From: Cysteiniphilum litorale
GTDB lineage: Bacteria > Pseudomonadota > Gammaproteobacteria > Francisellales > Francisellaceae
Length of the DNA stretch: 64,000 nucleotides
Assembly (NCBI RefSeq): GCF_003428165.1
Contig: NZ_QLIQ01000006.1
Location: forward strand, 45,349 to 109,348
Reading direction: 5' to 3'
In this document: piece after piece, positions 19,357 to 28,933 of the stretch
Position numbering within the stretch: position 1 is the first letter of the stretch
Layout: every line of letters starts with the position of its first letter
The notes under the pieces: model-generated
The model's input: only the letters and a program-made list of their open reading frames with translations
Database searches by the model: none
Told to the model about the DNA's origin: nothing
Made by a program: the position numbers and the translations under genes

Positions 19357-19622
19357 GCAAATACCCACATTAATCCTCTCAATGGTTGCATTTTTTAGTG
19401 CACCCACTTTCAACAATGTGTCGGAAGTTGATTTCAAAAGATACTGTTAAAATTTCTTGGGGTATTACACTCTGGTTACTTAACCAAAACGCAGCTGATC
19501 CTTAATTCATCACAGGGAAATTCTCAAAGACAAAAATCACCTCTTCGTTGAATTAAAATTATTCGCATACTACCAAATTTTACGCTACTATGCTTTGAGT
19601 CATCAAAAAAGGAGATCGTATC

Positions 19623-19799
19623 ATGGAAATGCAAAACACATACAACACACAGGCATATACATTACAGACACATGTTTATAATGATGCCATGGCGATGCTA
19701 AAGATGGGTGTGCCAATTTCTGTTGTCGCTAAAACCTTAAAGATTCCAAGTGAACAGATTCGCCATTTAAAAAATGAACGCAGTAATAATAATGAATAA
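19623..19799 (+). CDS. 58-aa protein with a helix-turn-helix-like segment
   Basis: A short gene beginning MEMQNTYNTQ and ending NERSNNNE, preceded by AAAGGAGATCGTATC, a very good ribosome-binding site. Residues about 22-51 (AMAMLKMGVPISVVAKTLKI, then PSEQIRHLKNE) follow the helix-turn-helix pattern of small DNA-binding proteins and transposase N-termini: a hydrophobic helix, a glycine turn, then a second helix. TACTAT at 19586-19591 could be its -10 element. It ends 52 bases before the AddA-like gene. Function unknown; a small regulator or the remnant of a larger DNA-binding protein are both possible. Confidence 0.7.
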   Translation: MEMQNTYNTQAYTLQTHVYNDAMAMLKMGVPISVVAKTLKIPSEQIRHLKNERSNNNE

Positions 19800-19851
19800 A
19801 AGATAAGAATCGATTAGGATATCATTCAACATAATCAATCCTCTTTACATT

Positions 19852-22800
19852 ATGATTCCTAATGATGCTGCGGCACGTAATGAAGCGCTTAATCCTAAAA
19901 AATCCTTTATCGTACAAGCACCTGCAGGCTCTGGTAAAACCGAGACCTTAACGCAGCGTTATTTGAATCTACTGGCTCATGCTGAAGCACCTGAGGAAAT
20001 TATCGCACTAACCTTTACTAATAAAGCCGCCAATGAAATGCAACAGCGAATTTATCAATCCCTATTAGCGGCACAAAACAATCCTGAGCCAGATGAGCCA
20101 CATAAGAAGCTTACTTTCAAACTTGCCCAACAAGCCTTGTTACAAGATAAGCATAAAGAATGGCAGCTATTAATGAGCCCTAAGCGCCTACGCATTATGA
20201 CCATTGATGCATTTTGTCAGAGCCTATCCAAACAACTGGTGTTTGAAACAGATGAAGCATTTAATGCCGATATTAGTGATTCACCAGAGCTTTTATATGA
20301 ACAAGCCATTGACGACTTTATCAATGACACTCATCAACAAAGTCCTTTTTATCAGGATTTACATGATCTGTTAGCCCATCTTGATAATGATATTACTCGT
20401 GTGAAAAATCTGCTTAGCAGTATGCTCGCCAGACGTGAACAATGGCTTGGTATTTTATTATCATCCGAGTTAATAAATACGGATACAACTCACAGTAAAA
20501 AAAGTAAAGCGATTATTGAGTCTGGCTTTCAGGCGCTTTTTGCTGAGCTTCAACGGCGCTTAAATACGTTGTTAAATATTGATCAAAATCAACTCACCTT
20601 AAATGAAATACTGGCATTTTGTGATAATGAGCATAATGAAACTCTGATAGATCAAGACAATCCGATCTTCTGGCAACAACTGATTAAACTGCTTTTTACC
20701 AATGACAACACTTTTCGCAAAACCTTTAATGCCAAACAAGGCCTCCCCGCTAAAGATGCCAAAGCTAAAGGTTATGCTCAATGGCTTATTAGCTATACGC
20801 AATCCTTTAGCGATAACAGTTTATTAGATATCACCTCATTAGTTGCTGAAATTCGCCTATATGAGCGCTTACTACTGGACGATCAAGAATGGCAAATATT
20901 AAGTGCAATCGCGCGTATTGCATTGCGTTTGGTATCTTATCTAAAGCTTGTGTTTAAGGCGCGCGCTTTGATTGATTTTAATGAAGTGTCGTTACAAGCG
21001 TTATCTGCCCTTGGTAATAGTGAAGCACCGACTGATTTGATGCTTTATCTTGATCATCAGATCAAGCATCTTTTAATTGATGAGTTTCAAGACACCTCAA
21101 TTTTACAATTTAAGTTACTGCAAATGCTCACGCTTGAATGGCAACCCAATGATGGCAAAACACTGTTTATTGTTGGCGATCCAATGCAATCTATCTATCG
21201 TTTTCGCCAAGCTGAGGTCAATCAATTTCTAGATGTTAAAACGCATGGCATTAACCAATTGGCACTGGAGTTTTTACAGCTTGATTGCAATTTCCGTTCA
21301 CACAAATCCATTGTTGATTGGGTTAATTCTCATTTTTGTAGCATTTTTCCTATAGAAGATGATAGAAACTATGGCGGCATTAGTTACGCACCGGCAACAA
21401 CGCTATCACAAGCGCTGAATCAAGAGGCTATTGACTATCGATTATTTTCTGACCTGACACAAGAAGCACTGTTTATTGCCGATAGTATCAAAGCACATCT
21501 TAATAAACATCCAGATCATCAAGTCGCCATTTTAGTGCGTACACGCAGCCATTTAAAGCATCTTGTTCCCGTATTAAAGGCTCAAGGAGTTGCTGTTGTT
21601 GAAAATGAAATAGAAACATTCTACCACCAACCAATGGTGATGGATCTATTGTGCCTTTGTGCGCTTTTAAACAATCCTGAGCAGTCCATTTACTGGGTGA
21701 GTTTACTGCAATCACCTTTGTTTGGCTTTTCTTTAAATGAACTGCAAATGATTGAGCAAATAGAATTAAATGAGCAACAAGCTGAGAAATCTCATTCATT
21801 TTATGCCAAGTTAGCAGTTTATCTTCAGATGCAACAAAGCCAGCCTCACCACCAAAAAGCATTTTATTTTTTAAGCTGGATCAAGGATAATTTTTTCAAT
21901 GGTGTTCGCAGCACTTTAATAGCGCGCTTAAAGATTATCTGGCAAGCACTCGATGGCTTTAGTATTCATCATGATCATGCGCTGTTTGCAAGCTTCATGA
22001 CCCTTTTACAAAACCATTTAACCGATGACAAGACCGCCATTGCACAGTTTGATCGCTTTGTCGCGCGATTAAAACGTAAGTTTGTCAGTAGTCCTTCACA
22101 GAGCAATGTATTGATTATGACGGTCCATAAATCCAAAGGTTTAGAATTTGATTTTGTGATTTTGCCGCAACTTGATAAACGCGGTAAAGCCGATGACACA
22201 CCTCTTTTCTTGCATGATACGGTACGCCTAAGCGATGGCAAAGATCATTTACTGTTAAGCCCTATTAAACATAGCTGGGACAAGGAAACACCGCCACTTT
22301 TCAAAGTCATCCAAAGCATGCAGAAAAAGCGTGCTGAGTACGAGCTGCAACGACTCTTATATGTTGCTGTCACTCGCGCGAAATCAACACTTTTATTTAC
22401 TGCAGTTAATGAAAATGGCAATGATATCAAAACTGTTAATAATAGCTTTTTAGCACTTCTAGCCCCATTAAACCTGCCTTGGGTTATGTGTGATAGCGCA
22501 AACAATGATATATCAGCTGTTTCGGCTGAGCAAGAGCCAAAAAAACCAAAACCATACTATAAAGTCATTAAACAGGTCCAGAACTATTCAACGACTGCTG
22601 TGCCCAACTTTGAACTTGATCAAACAGCAGTTGAAATAGATAACGCTGATAATGCAGATAAAACAGATAAAGAAAATGACTTAAATCACCCTGATCTCAA
22701 TGAATTAGTGATAAATAGTGATCGTCAAATCGGTTCGGCATTGCATCAACTATTTAATTACTTAAGTAGTGCAAAAGATAACATCAACCATTGGCAAAAT

Positions 22801-23208
22801 TATTTTACACTTTGCTTGCATCAACATGCTATTGCCAAAGTCCATTATGCTCAAGCATATGCTTTAGCTAAAGAGGCAATAACCAATACACTAGCGCAAT
22901 TTCCGTGGATTATCGATGATCATGGCATGCATGAACAAGTGATGCTTCATTTGAACTTTGGTAAGACACAAAAACACATTGCTGATCGGATCATTATTAA
23001 TAATGATCAATATCATATTATTGATTATAAATTTGCGACACCAGTGAGCAATGAATCTTTGGAGGAATTTGTAAGCACTCAGACAGCAACCTATCGTGCG
23101 CAACTTATCAATTATCAAAAGCTTATTGCCCGCTACTTTAAAATAAACCCAAGCACAATTAAGCTATCACTTTATTTTCCATTGGTTCCGTATTTTCAAG
23201 CGTTGTAA
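19852..23208 (+). CDS. AddA/RecB-like UvrD-family helicase with C-terminal PD-(D/E)XK nuclease
   Basis: This protein would unwind and trim double-strand breaks for recombination. Its 1118 aa shows the superfamily 1 helicase motifs in order: Walker A APAGSGKTETLT (about residue 24), ALTFTNKAANEM, DEFQDTS, GDPMQSIYRFRQAE, VHKSKGLEFD and LYVAVTRAK. The C-terminus has the RecB-nuclease pattern: GSALHQLF, ADRIIINN, IIDYKFA, then a YRAQLINY segment. The length fits AddA better than RecB. Its usual partner gene, addB (or recC/recD), is not adjacent: upstream are a 58-aa gene and an MMPL exporter, downstream a convergent carrier. No ribosome-binding site is obvious. Confidence 0.88.
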   Translation: MIPNDAAARNEALNPKKSFIVQAPAGSGKTETLTQRYLNLLAHAEAPEEIIALTFTNKAANEMQQRIYQSLLAAQNNPEPDEPHKKLTFKLAQQALLQDKHKEWQLLMSPKRLRIMTIDAFCQSLSKQLVFETDEAFNADISDSPELLYEQAIDDFINDTHQQSPFYQDLHDLLAHLDNDITRVKNLLSSMLARREQWLGILLSSELINTDTTHSKKSKAIIESGFQALFAELQRRLNTLLNIDQNQLTLNEILAFCDNEHNETLIDQDNPIFWQQLIKLLFTNDNTFRKTFNAKQGLPAKDAKAKGYAQWLISYTQSFSDNSLLDITSLVAEIRLYERLLLDDQEWQILSAIARIALRLVSYLKLVFKARALIDFNEVSLQALSALGNSEAPTDLMLYLDHQIKHLLIDEFQDTSILQFKLLQMLTLEWQPNDGKTLFIVGDPMQSIYRFRQAEVNQFLDVKTHGINQLALEFLQLDCNFRSHKSIVDWVNSHFCSIFPIEDDRNYGGISYAPATTLSQALNQEAIDYRLFSDLTQEALFIADSIKAHLNKHPDHQVAILVRTRSHLKHLVPVLKAQGVAVVENEIETFYHQPMVMDLLCLCALLNNPEQSIYWVSLLQSPLFGFSLNELQMIEQIELNEQQAEKSHSFYAKLAVYLQMQQSQPHHQKAFYFLSWIKDNFFNGVRSTLIARLKIIWQALDGFSIHHDHALFASFMTLLQNHLTDDKTAIAQFDRFVARLKRKFVSSPSQSNVLIMTVHKSKGLEFDFVILPQLDKRGKADDTPLFLHDTVRLSDGKDHLLLSPIKHSWDKETPPLFKVIQSMQKKRAEYELQRLLYVAVTRAKSTLLFTAVNENGNDIKTVNNSFLALLAPLNLPWVMCDSANNDISAVSAEQEPKKPKPYYKVIKQVQNYSTTAVPNFELDQTAVEIDNADNADKTDKENDLNHPDLNELVINSDRQIGSALHQLFNYLSSAKDNINHWQNYFTLCLHQHAIAKVHYAQAYALAKEAITNTLAQFPWIIDDHGMHEQVMLHLNFGKTQKHIADRIIINNDQYHIIDYKFATPVSNESLEEFVSTQTATYRAQLINYQKLIARYFKINPSTIKLSLYFPLVPYFQAL

Positions 23209-23216
23209 GTAATATA

Positions 23217-23272
23217 CCCCTTCGACTTCGCTCAGGGAACGATTAACACCGTGGGCTGAGCATCAGTCGAAG
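23217..23272. repeat. REP-like palindromic element
   Basis: A 56-base element bounded by perfect 8-base inverted repeats CTTCGACT (23220-23227) and AGTCGAAG (23265-23272), with an inner pair CTCAG/CTGAG. It lies between the convergent AddA-like and MFS genes and could form a hairpin that ends transcription from both sides. Degenerate relatives lie at 2447-2495 and 37268-37343. Confidence 0.75.
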
Positions 23273-23275
23273 ATC

Positions 23276-24508
23276 TTATGAGTCTTTCTTTATATAAGTT
23301 CCAATTGTTAAGATCTTGAGCATGACAACACTCATCACAAAAACAATGACGACCAAAATAAAAGGTAGCTTAAGCGCTATATCTAATAATTTCCCACTAA
23401 ATAATGACGTAATTGCTGCACCCGATGTAAATAGTGATACCGTAATCCCCATAACCCAACCTTGTTCTTTCTCGGATACTGCATGTGAGAAAAGCCCAAG
23501 CATATTGGTATATGCCACACCAAAGCACAGCATTAAAATACCGCCAAAGATAAAAGCGCCATAATGGGTAATATCACATAACATCAAAGAAAGTGATAAT
23601 GCCATCACAATTAATCCCATCATCACATTTTGTTTTTGTGACAATCGTTTTGCTAATAACGGCACCAACACAATTGAGCTTATTGCCATTGCTAAGCCTA
23701 ATACGAGCATCACTGTACTATTCATAAGCACACCATATTGATATTGGCGATAAAGATACACTGGCAAAAACACATAAAACGTATTAAATGCTATTTGCAT
23801 CATAAAGAATATGATCGACAGTTTAAGCACATTTTTATTTTTAAAAACGCCGCCAAACTGAGTAATCAGCTCTGTCACATTGAAGTGATATGCTTCATTT
23901 TTTTGTGGTGGTTGCTCTTGATAACAGCTAATAAGAAGGAAAATATTCACCAGTACCAAGACTAATACCAAATAAAATGGCAACTGATGGTTAAACCACG
24001 ATACTAAAAACGCATCTGACAATACACCACCAATAATCGGACCGGCAACCATACCCAAAGCAAATGCAAACATAATAAGACCTAGATTTTTAGTGCGTTC
24101 TTCTTTGCTACTAATATCAATAATTGCCGCTTGAGCAACGGGCTGGCTGCCTGCAGTGATACCTCCGAACACACGCCCTAAAATCAATAACGTTAAACTG
24201 TTAAAGGCAATCGCTAATGCAGTTAATCCGTAGCCTATAAAAATCCCACACAAACAAATAAGCAGTGCACGTTTGCGTCCTATTTGATCTGAGGTTTTTG
24301 ATAAATAAGTTGCGCCAATAAACCAACAAAAGAAAAAAATAGCAATTGTCATGCCATAGAGAAACTCACGCTGCGCTATCGATGTTTCAACCGCTAGAAA
24401 GTGAGACTGAGGAGACATGATAATATCACTCAAAATGGGAAATAATATCCCAATTCCAGCCGCATCAATAAATACAACTAATAATAGAGCAACAATCGAT
24501 TTTTTCAT
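23276..24508 (-). CDS. MFS drug/proton antiporter-like carrier (DHA1/TetA-like)
   Basis: 410 aa with 12 predicted helices. The N-terminus (VALLLVVFIDAAGIGILFPIL) is the typical DHA1 start with helix-1 Asp. The loop TYLSKTSDQIGRKRALL is the MFS motif A, and GRVFGGITAGSQPVAQAAI followed by GMVAGPIIGG resembles motif C of antiporters. That suggests an efflux role, but the substrate is open. AAAGGA stands ahead of the ATG. The APC permease gene upstream is in the same direction with 36 bases between, so the two may be cotranscribed. Confidence 0.88.
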   Translation of the reverse strand: MKKSIVALLLVVFIDAAGIGILFPILSDIIMSPQSHFLAVETSIAQREFLYGMTIAIFFFCWFIGATYLSKTSDQIGRKRALLICLCGIFIGYGLTALAIAFNSLTLLILGRVFGGITAGSQPVAQAAIIDISSKEERTKNLGLIMFAFALGMVAGPIIGGVLSDAFLVSWFNHQLPFYLVLVLVLVNIFLLISCYQEQPPQKNEAYHFNVTELITQFGGVFKNKNVLKLSIIFFMMQIAFNTFYVFLPVYLYRQYQYGVLMNSTVMLVLGLAMAISSIVLVPLLAKRLSQKQNVMMGLIVMALSLSLMLCDITHYGAFIFGGILMLCFGVAYTNMLGLFSHAVSEKEQGWVMGITVSLFTSGAAITSLFSGKLLDIALKLPFILVVIVFVMSVVMLKILTIGTYIKKDS

Positions 24509-24544
24509 TTTTATAGTCCTTTACAATAATACCTTAATGGCTTT

Positions 24545-25951
24545 TTAAGCTTGATAATTCCGCGTGATAACATAAGGGATCACTAATGCTATGATAATCC
24601 CAGTGAGCAATAGTAAATCAAAGTTTACTGCTGACATCGTGACATCTGAGGTTGGAATAAAGCCAACACTAATCGCAATAACACAGCCGACAAAGCCTAA
24701 AACAGCCATTGAGACAGTGCCCTTGACACCCCCGAAAATGACATATTGTCCAGGTTTTGGTTGATTTTGGCGACGTAATTTAATCGCTGCAGCAAACATG
24801 CCAATATAGGCTAGCACCGCAAGTTGTGCGGTTAATGCACTTAAAAACCAATACGCTGAATTAACACTTGGCATCAACACATAGCTCAAACAAAACAAGG
24901 AAAAGATAATGCCTTGTAACATAAGTACTTTACTCGGTGCTTCATATTTATTGGTTTGCGCCAATCTTTTACTAATAAGACCATCTTCAGCAGCTACCGT
25001 AAACGCGCGCGATAAGCCCATAATCCAAGCAGCCACGGTGGTAAACGCACCAAGCACCAAGGTCAATGCAATAACATCTGACATCCACGGCATATTAAAT
25101 TGTGTAAAGAAATAATTAAACGATGCCATAAGTCCAGTGACAATATCAACCTGCCCACCCGTGCTACTATTCACCGTAAAGATCGCGATATTGGATAATA
25201 TCAGTGACAATAGAATAACAATACTGGAAATCAATAGTGCTTTAGGGAAATTCTTCTTGGGATTTTTTACATTTCCGGCATGAATAGAGCTCATCTCTAA
25301 ACCAAATAAGCTAAACATCACTGTCAAGAATAATCCCCAGCTGCCGATATTGGCAAGGCTTGGCAATACATCTGAAACGGTTTGCGGTTTTAAGATAGGT
25401 TGCCCTGCCATAACCCAGAATAATGCCAAACCTATAATTAACAACATCGGCATTAATGTACCAACGATTGCCCCGATGACACTTAGGGTACTAGAGGTTT
25501 TGATCCCAAATAAATTAATAATCGTTGCTAACCAAAACATGAATAAGCTCATACTGATCATATACCACGGACTCATGACAAGCTCATTAGGATTTAAACC
25601 AAACCATGGCGCAATAATATAGGCAATAATCCCTGCAAAAAAACCACATATTGAAGGAAACCATACAAGGTTATAAACCCACTGCAGCCATAAGATGACA
25701 AAGCCGGTCTTGGCACCAAAGGCTTCTTTCGTCCATAGATAAATGCCACCGTTTTTGGAGTAGCCCGTTGCCATCTCTGCCGTTAATAATGCGCAAGGAA
25801 TTAAAAACACAATCGCAGCTAAAATATAGAAACTAACCACAACCCAACCAGCTTGTGCGGTAATCGATATATTACGTAAACTATCAACGGCAATAATATT
25901 AATCATCACCAAACGCAACAGCGTCAGCGATTTTGAAGATGAAATCTGCAT
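24545..25951 (-). CDS. APC-superfamily amino acid permease, GadC-like
   Basis: A 468-aa, 12-helix carrier. The first helix region has LVMINIIAVDSLRNISITAQAGW and the second ends with ALLTAEMATGYSKNGGIYLWTKEAFG, the arrangement of the glutamate/GABA antiporter subfamily (GadC/YjeM). Francisella has a GadC-like carrier used for glutamate uptake in the phagosome, but no gadB is seen here, so GABA exchange is not implied. Conserved glycines in helix 1 are replaced, as in that subgroup. It is upstream of the MFS gene and divergent in no obvious unit with recR. Confidence 0.8.
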   Translation of the reverse strand: MQISSSKSLTLLRLVMINIIAVDSLRNISITAQAGWVVVSFYILAAIVFLIPCALLTAEMATGYSKNGGIYLWTKEAFGAKTGFVILWLQWVYNLVWFPSICGFFAGIIAYIIAPWFGLNPNELVMSPWYMISMSLFMFWLATIINLFGIKTSSTLSVIGAIVGTLMPMLLIIGLALFWVMAGQPILKPQTVSDVLPSLANIGSWGLFLTVMFSLFGLEMSSIHAGNVKNPKKNFPKALLISSIVILLSLILSNIAIFTVNSSTGGQVDIVTGLMASFNYFFTQFNMPWMSDVIALTLVLGAFTTVAAWIMGLSRAFTVAAEDGLISKRLAQTNKYEAPSKVLMLQGIIFSLFCLSYVLMPSVNSAYWFLSALTAQLAVLAYIGMFAAAIKLRRQNQPKPGQYVIFGGVKGTVSMAVLGFVGCVIAISVGFIPTSDVTMSAVNFDLLLLTGIIIALVIPYVITRNYQA

Positions 25952-26056
25952 ATTTTCACTATAATTTTATCTAAAACGCCAAAATTATAACGACAACAAA
26001 CGCAATTGAATAGCGCTTTATTTTACTGGCGTTACGCAAATGTGTGAATTAATGCA

Positions 26057-26659
26057 TTAAAAATTAACCCGTGCTTTAAAGGCATGTGTTAATGTCTGTT
26101 GATCAAGATACTCAAGCTCACCACCAAATGGCACACCAAAGCCAATACGCGAGATGGTGCAGGCATAATCTTTTAACATATCTGAAATAAAATGAGCAGT
26201 TGTCTCACCCTCAACAGATGGACTTAACGCCATCACAATTTCATTGACTTTAAGACTTGCCACGAGTGATTTAAGTTTGGGCAATTTAAGCTCATTAGGA
26301 CCAATACCATCTAATGGTGATATCCTGCCATGCAAAATAAAATACTTGCCGCCATAAACACCTGCTGATTCAATTGCCATCATATCAAGCATATTTTCAA
26401 CGATACACAACTGTGCGTTATCACGCCTGACACTACTGCAGATGTGGCATAAATCATCCTCGCATAGCATATTGCATTGCTGACAATGTTTTATCGCATC
26501 AAGCGCATTTTCAATCGCCTGAGCCAACTCATGTGCAGCTTGTTGTTTTTTATCCAACAGCTGAATCGCCATACGTTGGGCGGTTTTCTTACCAACACCA
26601 GGCAACACTTTAAGTGACTCGATCAAGCCTTCGATTTTGGGTGAGAATAGTTTTTGCAT
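26057..26659 (-). CDS. recR: Recombination mediator protein RecR
   Basis: RecR works with RecO and RecF to load RecA on gapped DNA. Its 200 aa (E. coli 201) shows the helix-hairpin-helix region LPGVGKKTAQRMAIQLL, the four-cysteine zinc finger CQQC and CHIC spaced by 9 residues, and the Toprim core with ENMLDMMAIESAGVY and ALSPSVEGETTAHFI. It follows ybaB by 27 bases, the near-universal order. dnaX, usually just upstream of ybaB, is missing from this position. RBS weak. Confidence 0.97.
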   Translation of the reverse strand: MQKLFSPKIEGLIESLKVLPGVGKKTAQRMAIQLLDKKQQAAHELAQAIENALDAIKHCQQCNMLCEDDLCHICSSVRRDNAQLCIVENMLDMMAIESAGVYGGKYFILHGRISPLDGIGPNELKLPKLKSLVASLKVNEIVMALSPSVEGETTAHFISDMLKDYACTISRIGFGVPFGGELEYLDQQTLTHAFKARVNF

Positions 26660-26686
26660 AGTTACTTAGAATGAGTATCTGAACAA

Positions 26687-27010
26687 TTAAAACGGGAATT
26701 TAAAGCCAGGGGGTAAATTCAAACCTTGCGTCATGTCTGACATTGAACTTTTATTATTCTCTTCAACACGACGAACTGCATCATTAACCGCTGCAGCTAA
26801 AAGATCTTCAAGTATTTCTTTATCTTCCGTTAATAAACTTGGATCAATTTCAACACGCTTGACATCATGCTTACCTGTCATGGTAACTTTAACAAGACCG
26901 GCACCAGATTCACCAGTGACTTCGAGCTTTTCTTGCTCTTCTTGCATCTTCTTCATTTGATCTTGCATTTTCTGTGCTTGCTGCATGAGCTTACTCATAT
27001 TCATACTCAT
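26687..27010 (-). CDS. ybaB: Nucleoid-associated protein YbaB/EbfC
   Basis: A small dimeric DNA-binding protein that coats the nucleoid. 107 aa: a Met/Gln/Lys-rich amphipathic helix ([20 protein letters not shown]), the central [21 protein letters not shown], a second long helix, and the C-terminal [11 protein letters not shown] typical of the family. Translation may start at either of two or three close ATGs; the first at 27010 is preceded by AAGGAT at 11 bases. It is cotranscribed with recR. Confidence 0.95.
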   Translation of the reverse strand: MSMNMSKLMQQAQKMQDQMKKMQEEQEKLEVTGESGAGLVKVTMTGKHDVKRVEIDPSLLTEDKEILEDLLAAAVNDAVRRVEENNKSSMSDMTQGLNLPPGFKFPF

Positions 27011-27210
27011 TGGTGTGATTATCCTTATATTTTCGTTATTTCGATTATTAAAAAATTATCAGCCGCTAGCTTAAGTTTTTACCCCTAAGATTTCAACTGC
27101 TATTTGTTGCTTGTTATTATTTTTGATGGTGCTTTGACTATCTTTTACAGAAGAAGTTTTTTAGAATGATCATCGTTAGAATCGTTAAAACACTGCATTG
27201 GAGACTTAGG

Positions 27211-27645
27211 ATGAAGAATTACAAACATATTTTACTGGCAACTGACCTACATGCTGACAACAAACCTGTGATTGAACAAGCCGTGGCCTTAGCCAAACGT
27301 AATAATGCCAAACTAAGTGTTGTTAATGTTTTACCACATATCCCTTATTATATGGCATCTGGTGTGCCTTCGATTTCTGACTTAGAAGATTACCTAGAAG
27401 AAGAAAACCTCAAACATTTGAAAGCACTTGAAGCACAAATCGATCTTGAGGCAGACTTTCATTTATTACACGGCTCACCTAAGCGTAAAATCGTTAAACT
27501 CGCGGAAGAGCTTAATTGTGATATCGTTGTTATCGGTAGCCATGGTCGCTATGGTGTTGAGCGCTTTATTGGTTCAACAGCCAATGGTGTATTACAACGC
27601 GCGCATTGTGATGTACTCGTTATCCGTATCGGTCAGCCAAAATAA
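27211..27645 (+). CDS. Universal stress protein (UspA family)
   Basis: 144 aa starting MKNYKHILLATDLHADNKPVIEQAV. The C-terminal IVVIGSHGRYGVERFIGSTANGVL holds the G-x2-G-x9-G(S/T) ATP-binding pattern. UspA proteins are cytosolic dimers induced by starvation and stress. I chose the ATG at 27211 because GGAG lies 7 bases ahead and the family N-terminus begins there; an in-frame ATG 15 codons earlier adds an unrelated stretch. hemW follows by 19 bases. Confidence 0.93.
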   Translation: MKNYKHILLATDLHADNKPVIEQAVALAKRNNAKLSVVNVLPHIPYYMASGVPSISDLEDYLEEENLKHLKALEAQIDLEADFHLLHGSPKRKIVKLAEELNCDIVVIGSHGRYGVERFIGSTANGVLQRAHCDVLVIRIGQPK

Positions 27646-27664
27646 TCTCCCCTCTTTCTTTTTT

Positions 27665-28807
27665 ATGCTAAAACTTCCTCCTTTGAGCCTTTATATTCAT
27701 TTTCCTTGGTGTGTTAAGAAGTGCCCTTATTGTGACTTTAACTCACATCATTTAAAGGGCGATATTCCAGCCAAAGCTTACTTAGGCACTTTATTATTGG
27801 ATTTACAAAGTCACACACACGATTTACAAGCTCGCCAGTTTGACAGTATCTTTTTAGGCGGTGGCACACCCTCGTTATTTCCAAGCAATGAGCTATCACA
27901 ACTCTTTGAATATTTATTTAAGCACAAGCTTATTGCTGATCATGCTGAGATTACCATTGAAGCAAATCCTGGCACCATTGAACACAGCAAGTTCAGTGAC
28001 TATAAAACTATGGGAATTAATCGCGTCTCACTTGGTGTGCAAAGTCTACAAAATGATAAACTAAAGATACTTGGTCGTATTCACAATGCGCAAAATGTCT
28101 ATAACGCCGTTAACGAGTTAACTCATGCGGGATTTGATAATTTCAATATTGACTTAATGCATGGCTTACCTGATCAAAGTGTTGATGATGCACTGTTTGA
28201 TTTGCGTGAAGCACTGGCATTAAACCCAACGCATTTATCTTGGTATCAATTAACTTTAGAGCCAAATACCGCTTTTGCCGTCAAACCACCAAAACTTCCC
28301 GATGAGGATTTATTATTCACCATCGAGCAACAAGGCAAAGCATTGATTAAATCCGCTGGATTTACACAATACGAAACCTCTGCCTATTGTAAAGATACTA
28401 AATATCAAGCAAGGCATAACCTAAACTATTGGCAGTTTGGTGATTATATTGGGATTGGTGCCGGCGCCCATGGCAAGATTACTTTACCTGAAACTGGCAT
28501 TATCAGGCGCCATTGGAAACGCAAAAACCCCAAGCTTTATATGCAGGAGTTACAATTTCCCTACGGTTCTAGCGATATTGCCACTGATGAACGCCCTTAT
28601 GAATTTATGTTAAACGCACTGCGTTTACAACATGGATTTTCAATTAGACAATTTGAGCAGACTACAGGGCTTAGTATTGATATGATTGTCCCACAACTTA
28701 ATAAAGCGGTCACTCGTAAATTACTAACAAGGGAATCAGAATATTTTATACCAACTGAATTGGGGCAGCGCTTCTTAAACGATCTTTTGCATATCTTTTT
28801 GCCATAA
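27665..28807 (+). CDS. hemW: Radical SAM haem chaperone HemW
   Basis: HemW is a radical SAM-family protein that binds haem and delivers it to target proteins; earlier names were HemN-like coproporphyrinogen oxidase. The start MLKLPPLSLYIHFPWC is almost that of E. coli HemW, and the iron-sulfur cysteines are at C16, C20 and C23 (CVKKCPYC). GGGTPSLF and GVQSLQNDKL are further radical SAM landmarks. Its 380 aa matches E. coli (378). The upstream in-frame extension to 27428 overlaps the usp gene and is rejected. Usually found next to rdgB; here rdgB is 16 kb away. Confidence 0.95.
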   Translation: MLKLPPLSLYIHFPWCVKKCPYCDFNSHHLKGDIPAKAYLGTLLLDLQSHTHDLQARQFDSIFLGGGTPSLFPSNELSQLFEYLFKHKLIADHAEITIEANPGTIEHSKFSDYKTMGINRVSLGVQSLQNDKLKILGRIHNAQNVYNAVNELTHAGFDNFNIDLMHGLPDQSVDDALFDLREALALNPTHLSWYQLTLEPNTAFAVKPPKLPDEDLLFTIEQQGKALIKSAGFTQYETSAYCKDTKYQARHNLNYWQFGDYIGIGAGAHGKITLPETGIIRRHWKRKNPKLYMQELQFPYGSSDIATDERPYEFMLNALRLQHGFSIRQFEQTTGLSIDMIVPQLNKAVTRKLLTRESEYFIPTELGQRFLNDLLHIFLP

Positions 28808-28933
28808 GACGTATGATCTCAAGATACCTCGCATAATCGATACACAACAATAATCTAAGCATTTAACAACAGACACTCAAAAATTTTTATCAAAATTTAA
28901 TGTTACTATGCTAGACATAGTTATAATTATTTA

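Noticed and set aside
27428..27664. Upstream in-frame extension of hemW
   Set aside because: Overlaps the usp gene in another frame; homology to HemW begins exactly at ATG 27665.
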